This document shows positions 9,478-19,865 of a stretch of 64,000 bases of DNA, in pieces. Both the position numbers and the translations under genes were made by a program. This stretch comes from Sedimenticola selenatireducens. Its GTDB lineage: Bacteria > Pseudomonadota > Gammaproteobacteria > Chromatiales > Chromatiaceae. The notes under the pieces are model-generated. The model did not search any database. It was not told the origin of the DNA and saw only the letters and a program-made list of their open reading frames with translations. Position 1 is the stretch's first letter. Each line of letters begins with the position of its first letter. The stretch lies in NCBI RefSeq assembly GCF_007625115.1, contig NZ_VMNH01000003.1, positions 1-64,000 on the forward strand, read 5' to 3'.

Positions 9478-10827
9478 ATGGCTGGTCAGGGTGCAAAATC
9501 CGGCAATCTGGCCGGAGCGGGTAAATTTACCGAACTACGACAGCGTTTGCTGTTTGTAATTGGTGCGTTATTGGTATTTCGTATCGGTACTTTTATCCCC
9601 GTCCCTGGCGTAAACCCAGCGGCCGTTGCTGTTCTTTTTGATCAGCAGCAAGGCGGCATCCTGGACATGTTTAACATGTTCTCAGGTGGTGCGTTAGAGC
9701 GGGCGAGCCTTTTTGCACTTGGTATCATGCCTTACATCTCAGCATCAATCATTATGCAGTTGATGACTTCAGTAGTGCCCAAGCTTGAGCAACTGAAGAA
9801 AGAGGGTGAGCAAGGTCGACGGACGATTACCCAATATACGCGTTACGGCACGGTTGTGTTGGCGACATTTCAAGCTGTTGGTATAGCAATTGCGTTGCAA
9901 TCTCAGCAGGCGGGAGGCATGCCGGTGGTATCGCTTCAGGGGCCTGGGTTTATCCTGACGGCCGCTGTTTCGTTGGTGACTGGCACGTTGTTCCTTATGT
10001 GGCTTGGTGAGCAGATTACTGAGCGTGGGCTAGGGAACGGTATCTCGCTGATCATCTTTGCGGGTATTGTGGCTGGCCTACCTTCTGCGATAGGTGGCAC
10101 GCTGGAACTTGTACGAACAGGTGAGATGAATGCGTTGACTGTGCTTGTGCTATTTGCACTGGCTGTGGCTGTTACGGCGTTTGTTGTATTTGTTGAGCGT
10201 GGACAGCGACGCATAACCGTCAATTATGCGAAACGGCAACAAGGTAGAAAGATGTTTGCTGCTCAAAGCAGCCATCTGCCGCTGAAGCTCAACATGGCTG
10301 GCGTGATACCTCCAATATTTGCATCAAGCATTATCTTGTTTCCGTCAACCCTAGGGCAGTGGTTGGGGACTCAGGAAAATATGCGCTGGCTGCAGGATAT
10401 TGTCGGAAAAATCGCACCTGGCGAGCCCTTGTATGTGTTGTTGTATGCTCTGGCGATTGTGTTTTTCTGTTTTTTCTATACCGCTTTGGTATTTAACTCA
10501 AAGGAAACTGCGGACAACCTCAAGCGCTCAGGTGCCTTTATCCCAGGTTATCGTCCTGGTGATCAGACGGCACGCTACATAGATAAGGTGATGTCACGAC
10601 TGACATTGGCTGGCGCGATTTATATAACGTCGGTTTGTTTATTGCCGGAGTTTTTGATTGTTGGCTGGAATGTTCCATTCTATTTTGGCGGAACATCCTT
10701 GTTGATTATTGTTGTAGTTGTCATGGACTTCATGGCTCAGGTGCAGGCACATATGATGTCGCACCAGTATGAAGGCCTGATGAAAAAGGCGAATCTGAAA
10801 GGCGGAGGCGCAGGGCTTCTGCGCTGA
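9478..10827 (+). CDS. secY: Preprotein translocase channel subunit SecY
   Basis: 449 residues with about ten membrane spans. It is the central pore of the SecYEG translocon in the inner membrane. Typical blocks are [17 protein letters not shown] near the N-terminus, [20 protein letters not shown], the cytosolic loop [20 protein letters not shown], and [20 protein letters not shown] in the C5 region that contacts SecA and the ribosome. Its start abuts the rplO stop with no gap, implying coupled translation. Confidence 0.98.
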   Translation: MAGQGAKSGNLAGAGKFTELRQRLLFVIGALLVFRIGTFIPVPGVNPAAVAVLFDQQQGGILDMFNMFSGGALERASLFALGIMPYISASIIMQLMTSVVPKLEQLKKEGEQGRRTITQYTRYGTVVLATFQAVGIAIALQSQQAGGMPVVSLQGPGFILTAAVSLVTGTLFLMWLGEQITERGLGNGISLIIFAGIVAGLPSAIGGTLELVRTGEMNALTVLVLFALAVAVTAFVVFVERGQRRITVNYAKRQQGRKMFAAQSSHLPLKLNMAGVIPPIFASSIILFPSTLGQWLGTQENMRWLQDIVGKIAPGEPLYVLLYALAIVFFCFFYTALVFNSKETADNLKRSGAFIPGYRPGDQTARYIDKVMSRLTLAGAIYITSVCLLPEFLIVGWNVPFYFGGTSLLIIVVVVMDFMAQVQAHMMSHQYEGLMKKANLKGGGAGLLR

Positions 10828-10866
10828 GTTTGTTGGGATTCCACGGTTTTTTTTGGAGATTGAGTC

Positions 10867-10980
10867 ATGAAAGTAAGGGCGTCTGTAAAGAAGATTTGCA
10901 GAAACTGTAAGATCGTCCGGCGCAATGGCGTTGTACGCGTGATCTGCAAAGAGGCAAGGCACAAGCAGCGTCAGGGCTGA
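10867..10980 (+). CDS. rpmJ: 50S ribosomal protein L36 (zinc-binding form)
   Basis: A 37-residue ORF in the secY-rpsM gap, beginning [19 protein letters not shown] and ending EARHKQRQG. Cysteines 11, 14 and 27 and histidine 32 form the Zn ribbon of the C+ type of L36. A GGAG site (10855-10858) lies about 8 bases upstream of the ATG. L36 is the smallest ribosomal protein and stabilises 23S rRNA near the L7/L12 base. This position at the end of spc is the normal one. Confidence 0.95.
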   Translation: MKVRASVKKICRNCKIVRRNGVVRVICKEARHKQRQG

Positions 10981-11026
10981 TCGCTTTTTCGCTTGATTTA
11001 GTTAAGAAATCCAGTTAAAGTTGTGC

Positions 11027-11048
11027 GTTCACCGCGCGCAATGTGAAC
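11027..11048 (+). promoter_or_regulatory. Leader hairpin before rpsM (candidate S4 control element)
   Basis: GTTCAC (11027-11032) pairs with GTGAAC (11043-11048) around a GC-rich loop, within the 96-base gap that precedes rpsM. In E. coli S4 represses the alpha operon through a structured leader in this position. Whether this RNA folds into the same pseudoknot cannot be judged by eye; the location and hairpin are what is seen. Confidence 0.3.
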
Positions 11049-11076
11049 TGATAATTGTATTTTCAGGAGTTACCCG

Positions 11077-11433
11077 ATGGCCCGTATTGCAGGCGTCAAC
11101 ATCCCGGATCGTAAGCACGCTGTAATTGCGTTGACGGAGATCTATGGTATCGGTTCCACCCGTGCAGCAAGCATATGCGATGCTGCTGGTGTTGCAAAAG
11201 ACGCGAAAATCCAAAACCTTACCGAGGGTGAAGTTGAGTCCCTCCGTGCGGAAGTAGCTAAATTTATTGTCGAGGGTGATCTTCGACGTGAAGTGTCGAT
11301 GAATATCAAGCGCCTAATGGATCTTGGTTGTAATCGAGGCATTCGCCATCGTCGCGGTCTACCGCTACGTGGGCAACGTACTAAGACGAATGCGCGTACC
11401 CGTAAAGGACCGCGTCGTCCTATTAAGCGATAA
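11077..11433 (+). CDS. rpsM: 30S ribosomal protein S13
   Basis: 118 residues. The start [20 protein letters not shown], the H2TH region [16 protein letters not shown], and the basic tail [20 protein letters not shown] are all standard. S13 is in the 30S head and contacts P-site tRNA and 50S L5. It opens the alpha section. A CAGGAG site (11064-11069) precedes the ATG. Confidence 0.98.
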   Translation: MARIAGVNIPDRKHAVIALTEIYGIGSTRAASICDAAGVAKDAKIQNLTEGEVESLRAEVAKFIVEGDLRREVSMNIKRLMDLGCNRGIRHRRGLPLRGQRTKTNARTRKGPRRPIKR

Positions 11434-11492
11434 AAGCAACTTCGGTAAACACCGAGCTTGTTTACAGATAATAGTTCATAGGAACATTTCAG

Positions 11493-11879
11493 ATGGCAAA
11501 ACCGAGCAGCGTGCGGAAAAAGGTTAAAAAGTCCGTCACCGATGGCGTCGCGCACATACATGCATCTTTTAACAACACGATCGTAACCATTTCAGATCGC
11601 CAGGGGAATGTGCTCTCTTGGGCAACTGCTGGTGGTTCTGGATTCCGTGGTTCACGTAAAAGCACACCTTTTGCAGCACAGGTTGCGGCAGACCGTGCAG
11701 GCGAAAGAGCTAAAGATTACGGAGTGAAGAATCTTGATGTTAACGTCAAGGGTCCAGGTCCTGGTCGCGAATCAGCGGTTCGTGCTTTGAATAATGCAGG
11801 GTTCAAGATCACGAGCATTTGTGATGTGACCCCAATACCGCACAATGGTTGTCGTCCGCCTAAAAAGCGTCGCGTTTAA
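11493..11879 (+). CDS. rpsK: 30S ribosomal protein S11
   Basis: 128 residues, with [20 protein letters not shown] and the C-terminal [18 protein letters not shown] motif. S11 forms the platform of the 30S subunit near the E site. The 59-base gap before it contains a small hairpin (TCGGT 11442-11446 with ACCGA 11451-11455), function unknown. Confidence 0.98.
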   Translation: MAKPSSVRKKVKKSVTDGVAHIHASFNNTIVTISDRQGNVLSWATAGGSGFRGSRKSTPFAAQVAADRAGERAKDYGVKNLDVNVKGPGPGRESAVRALNNAGFKITSICDVTPIPHNGCRPPKKRRV

Positions 11880-11898
11880 TCCGGAGTTATAGAACATC

Positions 11899-12519
11899 AT
11901 GGCTAGATATATCGGTCCCAAGTGTAAGCTGAGCAGACGAGAAGGCACTGACCTGTTCCTGAAGAGCCGTGCTCGCTCCCTGGAATCCAAATGTAACATG
12001 GAAAAGCAGCCAGGCCAGACGACAGATCGTCGTCGACGCCTTTCAGATTATGGCTTGCAGCTCCGTGAAAAGCAGAAAATGCGTCGTATTTATGGGATCA
12101 TGGAAAAGCAGTTCCGTAATTACTATAAGAGTGCTGCACAATCAAAAGGTGCGACAGGTGAAAATCTGCTCCAGCTTTTAGAGACTCGCCTGGACAACGT
12201 TGTTTACAGGATGGGTTTTGGCAGTACCCGTTCTGAGTCACGCCAACTCGTTAGCCACAAGTCTATTGAGGTGAACGGAAAGATTGTCAACGTGCCCTCT
12301 TTCCGTATTCAGGTGAATGACGTGGTGAGCGTACGTGAGAAATCCAAGAAGCAGCTTCGTATACAGAGCTCTCTGGCCCTGGCAGAACAATATGGCACTG
12401 TAGAGTGGATTGATGTCGATGCTAAAGGTATGGCAGGAACATTTAAGCGTCTGCCAGATCGATCTGAACTGCCTGCAGAAATTAATGAGCAGCTGGTTGT
12501 AGAGCTGTACTCCAAGTAA
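11899..12519 (+). CDS. rpsD: 30S ribosomal protein S4
   Basis: 206 residues, the family length, starting [20 protein letters not shown]. It contains the S4 RNA-binding domain (about residues 94-160; [20 protein letters not shown]). S4 initiates 30S assembly and, in E. coli, represses the alpha operon. It lies between rpsK and rpoA in the standard order. Confidence 0.98.
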   Translation: MARYIGPKCKLSRREGTDLFLKSRARSLESKCNMEKQPGQTTDRRRRLSDYGLQLREKQKMRRIYGIMEKQFRNYYKSAAQSKGATGENLLQLLETRLDNVVYRMGFGSTRSESRQLVSHKSIEVNGKIVNVPSFRIQVNDVVSVREKSKKQLRIQSSLALAEQYGTVEWIDVDAKGMAGTFKRLPDRSELPAEINEQLVVELYSK

Positions 12520-12541
12520 GGATTACCTTCAAGAGGTCGAA

Positions 12542-13540
12542 ATGCCGGAGTTTGTTACCGATTTTCTAAAGCCACGACTGGTTAATGTACAGCCAATAAG
12601 CGAGTTACATGCCAAGGTCTCTCTCGAGCCTATGGAACGTGGATTTGGTCATACATTAGGCAACTCTTTACGCAGAATTCTTCTCTCTTCCCTGCCAGGT
12701 AGTGCTGTGGTTGAGGCAGAGATTGAAGGTGTTCTGCATGAATACACCAGTATGGAAGGTGTTCAGGAAGATGTCCTGGAGATCATGCTTAATTTGAAGG
12801 AGCTGGCGATCATCATGCATACGCGTGACGAAGCTACTCTGACGCTTAAGAAGCGAGGCGTCGGACCTGTGCTGGCCAGTGATATAACACTTGATCATGA
12901 TGTTGAAATTGCAAATCCAGATCATGTGATTGCCAATCTTACTAAAGATGGTGAAATTAGCATGACGCTTAAAGTGGCGCGCGGTATTGGCTATCAGCCG
13001 GCTGCGAACCGTTTGAGTGATGGCATTGAAGATCGGCCTATTGGCAGACTTCAGCTAGACGCAAGTTTTTCGCCGGTCCGCCGCGTTGCCTACACTGTAG
13101 AGGCAACTCGTGTGGAGCAGAGAACAGATCTTGATCGTTTGGTGATTGATCTGGAAACGAATGGCACAATTGATCCTGAAGAGGCGATTAGACGCGCAGC
13201 GACTATTCTCCAGGATCAACTCTCTGCGTTCGTTAAATTGGATGAAACGGTAGGGGCAGAAAAAGTCGAAGAAGAGACAAGGCCTGCAATTGATCCTATC
13301 CTGCTTCGTCCGGTTGATGATCTTGAGTTGACAGTTCGTTCTGCAAACTGTCTGAAGGCAGAGAATATCTTTATGATTGGTGATCTGATTCAGCGCACTG
13401 AAGTAGAGCTGCTGAAGACCCCGAACTTGGGGAAAAAGTCACTCACCGAGATCAAGGATGTACTCGCTACCAGAGGTCTGTCTCTGGGTATGCGGCTGGA
13501 AAATTGGCCGCCGGAAGGTATGGAAGATACAGGTCGTTAA
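12542..13540 (+). CDS. rpoA: RNA polymerase alpha subunit
   Basis: 332 residues, close to the E. coli length of 329. The N-terminal dimerisation domain includes [20 protein letters not shown], and the C-terminal domain includes [20 protein letters not shown], whose first arginine contacts UP-element DNA, followed by [20 protein letters not shown]. Alpha nucleates assembly of the polymerase core and binds activators. It is co-transcribed with rpsD and rplQ. Confidence 0.98.
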   Translation: MPEFVTDFLKPRLVNVQPISELHAKVSLEPMERGFGHTLGNSLRRILLSSLPGSAVVEAEIEGVLHEYTSMEGVQEDVLEIMLNLKELAIIMHTRDEATLTLKKRGVGPVLASDITLDHDVEIANPDHVIANLTKDGEISMTLKVARGIGYQPAANRLSDGIEDRPIGRLQLDASFSPVRRVAYTVEATRVEQRTDLDRLVIDLETNGTIDPEEAIRRAATILQDQLSAFVKLDETVGAEKVEEETRPAIDPILLRPVDDLELTVRSANCLKAENIFMIGDLIQRTEVELLKTPNLGKKSLTEIKDVLATRGLSLGMRLENWPPEGMEDTGR

Positions 13541-13597
13541 GTTTAGACCTAAAACTGTATATCTATAGTATTAACCTAAGTTTAGGGAAGTCGATCC

Positions 13598-13987
13598 ATG
13601 CGTCATCGCAATTCAGGACGGCAACTGAACCGCAACAGTTCACACCGCAAGGCTATGTTTCGTAACATGACTTGCTCACTGTTGCGTCATGAGCTGATCA
13701 AAACCACATTACCGAAGGCAAAAGAGCTGCGTCGTGTAGCTGAGCCAATTATTACTTTGTCAAAAAGTGACAGCGTTGCTAAACGTCGTTTAGCTTTTGA
13801 CCGTCTGCGTGATGACGAGGTTGTCGGTAAACTGTTTACGGAAATCGGACCACGTTATAAAGAGCGTCCAGGTGGTTACCTGCGTATTCTGAAGTGCGGG
13901 TATCGTCCAGGTGATAAAGCGCCAATGGCCTATGTTGAATTGGTCGATCGTCCTGATGTTGAAGTAGAGGCAGTTGAGGCTGACTAA
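13598..13987 (+). CDS. rplQ: 50S ribosomal protein L17
   Basis: 129 residues, starting [20 protein letters not shown], with the family block [21 protein letters not shown]17 binds near the tunnel exit. It is the last gene of the ribosomal super-operon and is followed 27 bases later by a strong terminator. The acidic tail EVEAVEAD is variable in the family. Confidence 0.98.
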   Translation: MRHRNSGRQLNRNSSHRKAMFRNMTCSLLRHELIKTTLPKAKELRRVAEPIITLSKSDSVAKRRLAFDRLRDDEVVGKLFTEIGPRYKERPGGYLRILKCGYRPGDKAPMAYVELVDRPDVEVEAVEAD

Positions 13988-14014
13988 ACTGAAACTGAAG
14001 TATGATAATTAAAG

Positions 14015-14038
14015 CCGGGCTGATGCCCGGTTTTTTTT
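14015..14038 (+). terminator. Intrinsic terminator of the S10-spc-alpha operon
   Basis: CCGGGC (14015-14020) pairs with GCCCGG (14025-14030) around TGAT, followed by eight T residues (14031-14038). This is a canonical rho-independent terminator 27 bases after the rplQ stop. Confidence 0.92.
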
Positions 14039-14074
14039 GTCTAAAATAATAGGGTGTAATGAGGATCTGTGGAT

Positions 14075-14818
14075 ATGCAAATAACACCAGACTTTATCGC
14101 TTTATTTACTGATTTTGGTGTGGGTAGCCATTATGTTGGGCAATTGAAGGCGCGACTGTATGGTGAAGGTGTTACGCAACAGATTATTGATTTATGTGCT
14201 GATGCCCCGATATATGATTCACGCGCATCGGCTTATCTACTGGCTTCCTTTCTTGAGTATCTTCCTAAGCATACGGTGATTATAGCGGTGGTGGACCCGG
14301 GTGTTGGCAGTGACCGGAGGGCCCTGTTGACAAAATGTGACGGACATTGGCTGATTGGTCCGGATAACGGACTACTTGCTGTTGCTATTAATTATGCAAA
14401 GGAGGTGCATTTACAGACTATACAGTTCAAAGTGAAACCAAAGCACTGTACGTTCCACGGTCGAGATATTTTTGCACCTGCTGCCGCATTGCTATGTAAT
14501 GGACAGGATGTACCGGGAGATGAAGTAGATAAAATGACTGTTGTTGGTGCGGACTGGCCAAACGATTTATTCCAGATTATCTACATTGACCACTATGGAA
14601 ATGCGGTGTCTGGAGTGGCCGGTGATACGCTCATGTTCAGCCAGAGGATAAAAGTAAACGATATTGAAATCCCGCACGCTAAAACTTTTTCCGCTGTAGA
14701 ACCTGGATCCTGTTTTTGGTATGTAAATGCCAACAATTTAGTCGAAGTGGCTGTCAATTGTGGCATGGCCTCAAAACAGTTAAAGCTCGCTATTGGTAGT
14801 GAATTTGAAGTGATTTAA
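14075..14818 (+). CDS. SAM hydroxide adenosyltransferase / SAM hydrolase family (DUF62)
   Basis: 247 residues from the ATG at 14075; a GTG at 14069 is two codons earlier but sits too close to the GAGGA site at 14061-14065. Family motifs are clear: FTDFGVGSHYVGQLK near the N-terminus, AVVDPGVGSDRRAL, IGPDNGLL, and FHGRDIFAPAAALL, followed by the C-terminal DHYGNAVSG barrel region. Known members hydrolyse S-adenosylmethionine to adenosine and methionine, related to fluorinases and chlorinases. The chlorinase/fluorinase-specific loop was not assessed. It stands alone between the rplQ terminator and convergent uvrA, so its physiological role is not shown by context. Confidence 0.88.
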   Translation: MQITPDFIALFTDFGVGSHYVGQLKARLYGEGVTQQIIDLCADAPIYDSRASAYLLASFLEYLPKHTVIIAVVDPGVGSDRRALLTKCDGHWLIGPDNGLLAVAINYAKEVHLQTIQFKVKPKHCTFHGRDIFAPAAALLCNGQDVPGDEVDKMTVVGADWPNDLFQIIYIDHYGNAVSGVAGDTLMFSQRIKVNDIEIPHAKTFSAVEPGSCFWYVNANNLVEVAVNCGMASKQLKLAIGSEFEVI

Positions 14819-14856
14819 AAAACCTATATGAAGCAAATGTAACACATTCATGGTTC

Positions 14857-17697
14857 TCAGGGTTCAGGTGTTTTTTCTGCTAAGATTGACTTCAAATACT
14901 GTCCAGTAAAAGATTTGGGGGACTTTGCGATGTCCTCTGGACTACCTTGGGCTATTATCTCGCCGCCCTTGTCGCCACCTTCTGGTCCCATGTCTATGAT
15001 CCAGTCTGCTGTCTTAATGACATCCAGGTTATGTTCGATAACTACCACTGTGTTGCCATGATCACGTAGACGATGCAGCACTTCCAGGAGATGTTTAACG
15101 TCATGGAAGTGTAGGCCTGTAGTGGGTTCATCCAGAATATAGAGCGTATTGCCTGTGTCGCGTTTAGACAGCTCTCGGGAAAGTTTTACGCGTTGTGCCT
15201 CGCCACCTGACAACGTCGTCGCGTTCTGCCCTAGCGTAATATAGGAGAGGCCGACATCCATGAGTGTTTGTAATTTGCGCTTAACAGCGGGTATTGGCTC
15301 GAAGAATGTCAGCGCTTCTTCAATGGTAAATTCAAGGACTTGATTGATGCTTTTGCCTTTGTACTTTATTTCTAACGTCTCCCTATTGTAGCGGGATCCC
15401 TTGCATACATCGCATTGAACGTAGATGTCTGGTAGAAAATGCATCTCAACTTTTATAACGCCATCACCGCGACAGGCTTCGCAGCGTCCACCTTTAACAT
15501 TGAAACTGAAGCGTCCGGGGTTATATCCACGAGAGCGCGCTTCATGGGTTCCGGCAAAAAGCTCTCTTATTGGTGTAAAAATACCTGTATAGGTCGCTGG
15601 ATTTGATCTGGGGGTCCGACCAATGGGACTTTGATCGATGTCGACAACTTTATCGAAGTACTCTAGTCCGGTAATGCTTTCATGGGGTGCGGCATCAATG
15701 CTTGCCCGATTCAATTCTGTGGCGGCAAGTGGATAGAGTGTGTCGTTGATTAAAGTAGACTTTCCTGATCCAGAAACCCCGGTAACACAGGTTAATAGTC
15801 CTGCTGAAACTTTCAAGTCAACTGATTTGAGATTATTGCCTTTGGCCCCTGTGATAGAAAGTACCCGTTTCTTATTAAAGGTGTGGCGCAGCGACGGTAC
15901 CGCTATATAGCGTTGGCGTGACAGGTACTGCCCCGTCAGTGAGTTCTGGTTTGCAGCAATCTCATCCGCAGTGCCTTGGGCGATAACCCTTCCACCGTGA
16001 ACGCCAGCGCCTGGTCCAATGTCGATAACGTGATCGGCAGATCGTATGGCATCCTCATCGTGCTCAACGACAATAACCGTATTGCCAAGGTCGCGTAGAT
16101 AAGTCAGAGTTTTTAGTAGTCGGTCATTATCTCGCTGATGCAGGCCGATAGACGGCTCATCCAGTATGTACATAACACCCACCAAGCCTGCACCAATCTG
16201 ACTGGCCAGTCGTATGCGTTGCGCCTCTCCTCCGGACAACGTTTCTGCACTTCTATCAAGAGTTAAGTAGTCAAGACCGACATTAACTAGAAATTGCAGT
16301 CTCTGGGAGATCTCATTGATCACTTTTTCGGCAATCTTACCCTGCTTTCCTTTGAGTTTAATCGTTTGGAAAAACTCCAGGCAGTTACCGACGGGACGCT
16401 CTGTGATGCTGGGTAAATTCTGATCCTGGATGAAGACATGACGTGCGGCCTCGGTAAGCCGGGTTCCACTACAGGTAGAGCATGGATGGATTGATATGTA
16501 TCGGGACAGTTCTTCTCTGACGGCGGTAGATTCTGTCTCTCTATAGCGCCGCTCCATATTTGGAATGATGCCTTCGAAAGGGTGGGTGTTGGTTGTGCTG
16601 CGGCCCCGCTCGTTGAAATAGGAAAAGGTGATTTTTTCTTTCCCGCTGCCGAATAGGATGGTGTCTTGGATCTTTTTTGGCAGTTCTTCCCAGTGGGTTT
16701 CCACATCAAACTTATAATGCTTACCCAGTGAGCTGATCAGTTGAAAATAATAGGCATTCCGTCTGTCCCATCCCCTGACAGCACCAGCTGCCAAGCTGAG
16801 ATGGGGGTGTGCGACTACACGGGCTGGGTCGAAGTACTGCTCATTACCTAAGCCATCACACTTAGGGCAGGCGCCCACAGGGTTGTTGAATGAAAACAGT
16901 CTGGGTTCGAGTTCAGGCAGGCTATAACCGCACTCAGCACAGGCAAAGTTGGCAGAAAACACCATCTCTTTGTTGCTGGGTTCATCCATGGAGGCTACGC
17001 GCACTAATCCGCCAGAGAGTGAAAGCGCGGTCTCAAATGATTCGGCGAGACGTAGCGAAAGGTCTTCCCGAACTTTAAATCTATCGACAATGGCCTCAAT
17101 GGTATGTTTTTTGTGTAGTTCCAGTTCGGGAGGCTGATCAAGCTCGAATATCTCGCCGTCAATGCGGGCGCGGATGAAGCCCTGTGCATTGAGTTCTCTA
17201 AGTAGTTTGTGATGCTCACCTTTTCGCTCGGAAATTACAGGTGCAAGTAGCATCAGTTTGCTTCCTTCAGGGAGGGTAAGAACCTGGTCCACCATCTGGT
17301 TGATGGTTTGCGCTTCAAGTTTTACCCCATGCGTAGGGCAGCAAGGTACGCCTGCGCGAGCAAAGAGTAGACGCAGGTAGTCATAGATCTCGGTGATTGT
17401 GCCTACAGTAGAGCGCGGGTTATGGGAGGTGGTCTTTTGCTCGATAGAAATTGCCGGGGATAGCCCTTCAATATGGTCAATATCGGGTTTTTCCATCATT
17501 GAAAGAAACTGGCGCGCATAGGCCGAGAGTGACTCGACATAGCGCCGTTGACCTTCTGCGTAGATGGTATCAAAGGCTAGAGAAGATTTGCCCGAGCCAG
17601 ATAGCCCTGTGATAACGATCAGTCGATCCCGTGGAATATCCAGATCAATATCTTTCAGATTATGGGTGCGCGCCCCTCTTATGCGTATCGTGTCCAT
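14857..17697 (-). CDS. uvrA: Excinuclease ABC subunit A
   Basis: 946 residues, the usual UvrA length. Two ABC modules are visible: Walker [14 protein letters not shown] near residue 31 and [13 protein letters not shown] near 640, signatures [14 protein letters not shown] and [14 protein letters not shown], and zinc modules [10 protein letters not shown]...CPKCDGLG and CEACRGDGV...CDVCKGSRY. UvrA recognises bulky DNA lesions with UvrB and loads it for nucleotide excision repair. It diverges from the yajR-ssb pair, a common gammaproteobacterial arrangement. No good LexA box was found in the 209-base divergent region. Confidence 0.98.
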   Translation of the reverse strand: MDTIRIRGARTHNLKDIDLDIPRDRLIVITGLSGSGKSSLAFDTIYAEGQRRYVESLSAYARQFLSMMEKPDIDHIEGLSPAISIEQKTTSHNPRSTVGTITEIYDYLRLLFARAGVPCCPTHGVKLEAQTINQMVDQVLTLPEGSKLMLLAPVISERKGEHHKLLRELNAQGFIRARIDGEIFELDQPPELELHKKHTIEAIVDRFKVREDLSLRLAESFETALSLSGGLVRVASMDEPSNKEMVFSANFACAECGYSLPELEPRLFSFNNPVGACPKCDGLGNEQYFDPARVVAHPHLSLAAGAVRGWDRRNAYYFQLISSLGKHYKFDVETHWEELPKKIQDTILFGSGKEKITFSYFNERGRSTTNTHPFEGIIPNMERRYRETESTAVREELSRYISIHPCSTCSGTRLTEAARHVFIQDQNLPSITERPVGNCLEFFQTIKLKGKQGKIAEKVINEISQRLQFLVNVGLDYLTLDRSAETLSGGEAQRIRLASQIGAGLVGVMYILDEPSIGLHQRDNDRLLKTLTYLRDLGNTVIVVEHDEDAIRSADHVIDIGPGAGVHGGRVIAQGTADEIAANQNSLTGQYLSRQRYIAVPSLRHTFNKKRVLSITGAKGNNLKSVDLKVSAGLLTCVTGVSGSGKSTLINDTLYPLAATELNRASIDAAPHESITGLEYFDKVVDIDQSPIGRTPRSNPATYTGIFTPIRELFAGTHEARSRGYNPGRFSFNVKGGRCEACRGDGVIKVEMHFLPDIYVQCDVCKGSRYNRETLEIKYKGKSINQVLEFTIEEALTFFEPIPAVKRKLQTLMDVGLSYITLGQNATTLSGGEAQRVKLSRELSKRDTGNTLYILDEPTTGLHFHDVKHLLEVLHRLRDHGNTVVVIEHNLDVIKTADWIIDMGPEGGDKGGEIIAQGSPEDIAKSPKSFTGQYLKSILAEKTPEP

Positions 17698-17906
17698 CTA
17701 CATACCAGCCAATTAGCGAACCTGATACTATACGCTGTCTTCTTGTTTCGAGCCAAACTTACAGTGGTGTTATTAACAGGCCTTTTGCGCGGTTTTTACA
17801 CTGTTTTTGGTGGGCATTAAAACGGGCTTTATTTAAATAGCCGGTATCTGGGATGATAGTGCGCTTAGGTACCTAAAGCGCAGTCTGCTTGTGAAGTGAT
17901 GATCAG

Positions 17907-19295
17907 TTGAAAGCACAAAACAGAAATATCAATAAGCTAACAGCCATAGAAATTCGTGCGGCGTTTTCGTTGGCAGGGATCTTTGCGCTAAGAATGCTCG
18001 GGCTATTTTTGATTTTGCCTGTTTTCGCAATTTATGCAGAACAGCTGGTTGATGTTACGCCTCTGTTAATTGGCGTGGCTATTGGTGCCTACGGTCTAAC
18101 GCAAGCTATTTTTCAGGTGCCGTTTGGCATGCTCTCTGATCGAATTGGGCGTAAACCGGTCATCGTAGGCGGGTTGTTGATATTTGCCTTGGGCAGCGTG
18201 GTAGCTGCCAGTGCCGATACCATTTGGGGCGTCGTATTAGGTCGGGCTTTACAGGGTAGCGGCGCTATTGCCGCTGCGGTGATGGCTCTTGCTGCTGACC
18301 TAACCCGTGAACAGAATAGAACCAAGGCGATGGCCGTTATTGGTATGAGTATCGGCTTGGCCTTTGCTGTGTCGCTGGTACTCGGGCCCTTGCTGAATGC
18401 CTGGATCGGTGTGCCAGGGATCTTTTGGTTGACAGGCCTTCTTGCCTTGTTGGGTATTTTAGTGACGCTTTATCTGGTGCCAAATCCACAGAAAAGTGTT
18501 TCGCATCGGGATGCTGAGGCCGTTAGAGATCAGTTCTCAAGGGTGTTGCGTGACGGGGATCTGGTTCGGTTGGATTTGGGCATTATGTTATTGCACATGA
18601 TGTTGACGGCCGTCTTTATTGCCGTTCCACTGACCCTTAGAGATGTAACGGGCGTATCGGTGGATCACCACTGGATGGTGTATCTTCCGGTTGTCCTGCT
18701 GGCGATGTTGATGATGATTCCTTTTGTGGTCATTGCGGAAAAGCGCCGTAAGATGAAGCCGGTGTTTTTAATGGCCATACTCACTTTAGCGCTGGCCCAG
18801 CTTTGTTTCATTCTGCTGCAGGATTCGATATTGGGGTTTGGTTTTGCTCTGCTACTGTTCTTTACTGCTTTCAATCTGCTTGAGGCGACCCTGCCTTCAC
18901 TGATTTCAAAAACTGCGCCTGCAGAAAGCAAAGGTACAGCGATGGGCATTTATTCCACATCACAGTTTCTCGGGGCTTTTATGGGCGGCCTGGCCGGGGG
19001 CGCGGTATATGCTCAGTTCAGTCTGGAAGGCGTTTTTCTGTTTGGTGCGATGATCGCCATCGTTTGGTTGGCGATTGCCAGGGGCATGTCAAAGCCGAGT
19101 TATCTGAGTAGCTACCTGATACATGTGGGCGTAAAAGCGCCGTCCGAGGCCTTATCGCTGCAGGCAAGACTGCAAGAGATACCTGGCGTAGGCGAGGCTG
19201 TTGTCATGGCTGATGAGGGTGTTGCATACCTTAAAGTTGATACCCACTGCGTAGATTTTGGAATATTGGATGAATTCTCTGTCGTAGAGACGTAA
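17907..19295 (+). CDS. MFS transporter, YajR type with C-terminal YAM domain
   Basis: 462 residues. Twelve membrane spans fill residues 15-395, with the MFS motif A as [10 protein letters not shown] after the second span. The last ~65 residues (from [14 protein letters not shown]) form a cytosolic ferredoxin-like domain as in E. coli YajR ([20 protein letters not shown]). The start is a TTG at 17907, the first in-frame start after the stop at 17892; homologues carry a similar N-terminus ([20 protein letters not shown]). Substrate is unknown, although YajR is a putative proton-driven exporter. It sits between divergent uvrA and ssb and may share a promoter with ssb. Confidence 0.9.
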   Translation: MKAQNRNINKLTAIEIRAAFSLAGIFALRMLGLFLILPVFAIYAEQLVDVTPLLIGVAIGAYGLTQAIFQVPFGMLSDRIGRKPVIVGGLLIFALGSVVAASADTIWGVVLGRALQGSGAIAAAVMALAADLTREQNRTKAMAVIGMSIGLAFAVSLVLGPLLNAWIGVPGIFWLTGLLALLGILVTLYLVPNPQKSVSHRDAEAVRDQFSRVLRDGDLVRLDLGIMLLHMMLTAVFIAVPLTLRDVTGVSVDHHWMVYLPVVLLAMLMMIPFVVIAEKRRKMKPVFLMAILTLALAQLCFILLQDSILGFGFALLLFFTAFNLLEATLPSLISKTAPAESKGTAMGIYSTSQFLGAFMGGLAGGAVYAQFSLEGVFLFGAMIAIVWLAIARGMSKPSYLSSYLIHVGVKAPSEALSLQARLQEIPGVGEAVVMADEGVAYLKVDTHCVDFGILDEFSVVET

Positions 19296-19350
19296 AATTA
19301 CCGTTCAGGCCTTTTGGCCAGGGAGCAACCTATTAGAAATCGGAGGAGAT

Positions 19351-19803
19351 ATGGCCAAAGGCGTTAATAAAGTAATCTTGATTGGAAATGTCGGGAAGGA
19401 TCCAGATGTTCGTTATATGCCCAATGGTAACGCAGTGGCCAATGTTACCCTGGCAACTTCAGAATCCTGGAAAGATAAGAACAGCGGTGAGAATCAGGAG
19501 CGTACTGAGTGGCACAGGGTTGTCTTTTTTCGCAGGCTAGCTGAAATCGTCGGTGAGTATGTGAAAAAGGGCTCTAAGATCTACATAGAAGGGAAGCTGC
19601 AAACCCGGAAATGGCAAGATCAGTCTGGTCAGGATCGCTATACTACAGAGATCGTGGCTGAGCAGATGCAGATGCTCGATAGCCGGGGCGGTTCTTCGAC
19701 CTCATTTGATTCAGGTCGTCCTGCTTCTTCATCGACTAATGATGATGCCCCTTCGTCGGCGCCAATGCCGGATGATGGGTTTGATGACGACATTCCCTTC
19801 TGA
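19351..19803 (+). CDS. ssb: Single-stranded DNA-binding protein
   Basis: 150 residues. The N-terminal OB fold begins [20 protein letters not shown] and includes [21 protein letters not shown] Ser/Gly-rich linker leads to the acidic C-terminal tip DDDIPF, the contact for RecQ, PriA and other partners. The start has a strong GGAGGAG site (19340-19346). SSB coats ssDNA in replication and repair. It is followed by a shared terminator. Confidence 0.98.
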   Translation: MAKGVNKVILIGNVGKDPDVRYMPNGNAVANVTLATSESWKDKNSGENQERTEWHRVVFFRRLAEIVGEYVKKGSKIYIEGKLQTRKWQDQSGQDRYTTEIVAEQMQMLDSRGGSSTSFDSGRPASSSTNDDAPSSAPMPDDGFDDDIPF

Positions 19804-19828
19804 CGTTTACTTGAGATAGAGCGCTATC

Positions 19829-19865
19829 AAAAACCCCCTGCCGGGAAAACGGCAGGGGGTTTTTC
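19829..19865. terminator. Bidirectional terminator between ssb and nnrS
   Basis: CCCCCTGCCG (19834-19843) pairs perfectly with CGGCAGGGGG (19850-19859). A-rich bases precede and T-rich bases follow, so both the ssb (+) and nnrS (-) transcripts could end here. Confidence 0.9.

Noticed and set aside
17698-17906. Possible LexA box in the uvrA-yajR divergent region (CTGATACTATACGCTG)
   Set aside because: The second half is CTG rather than CAG, so it does not match CTG-N10-CAG.
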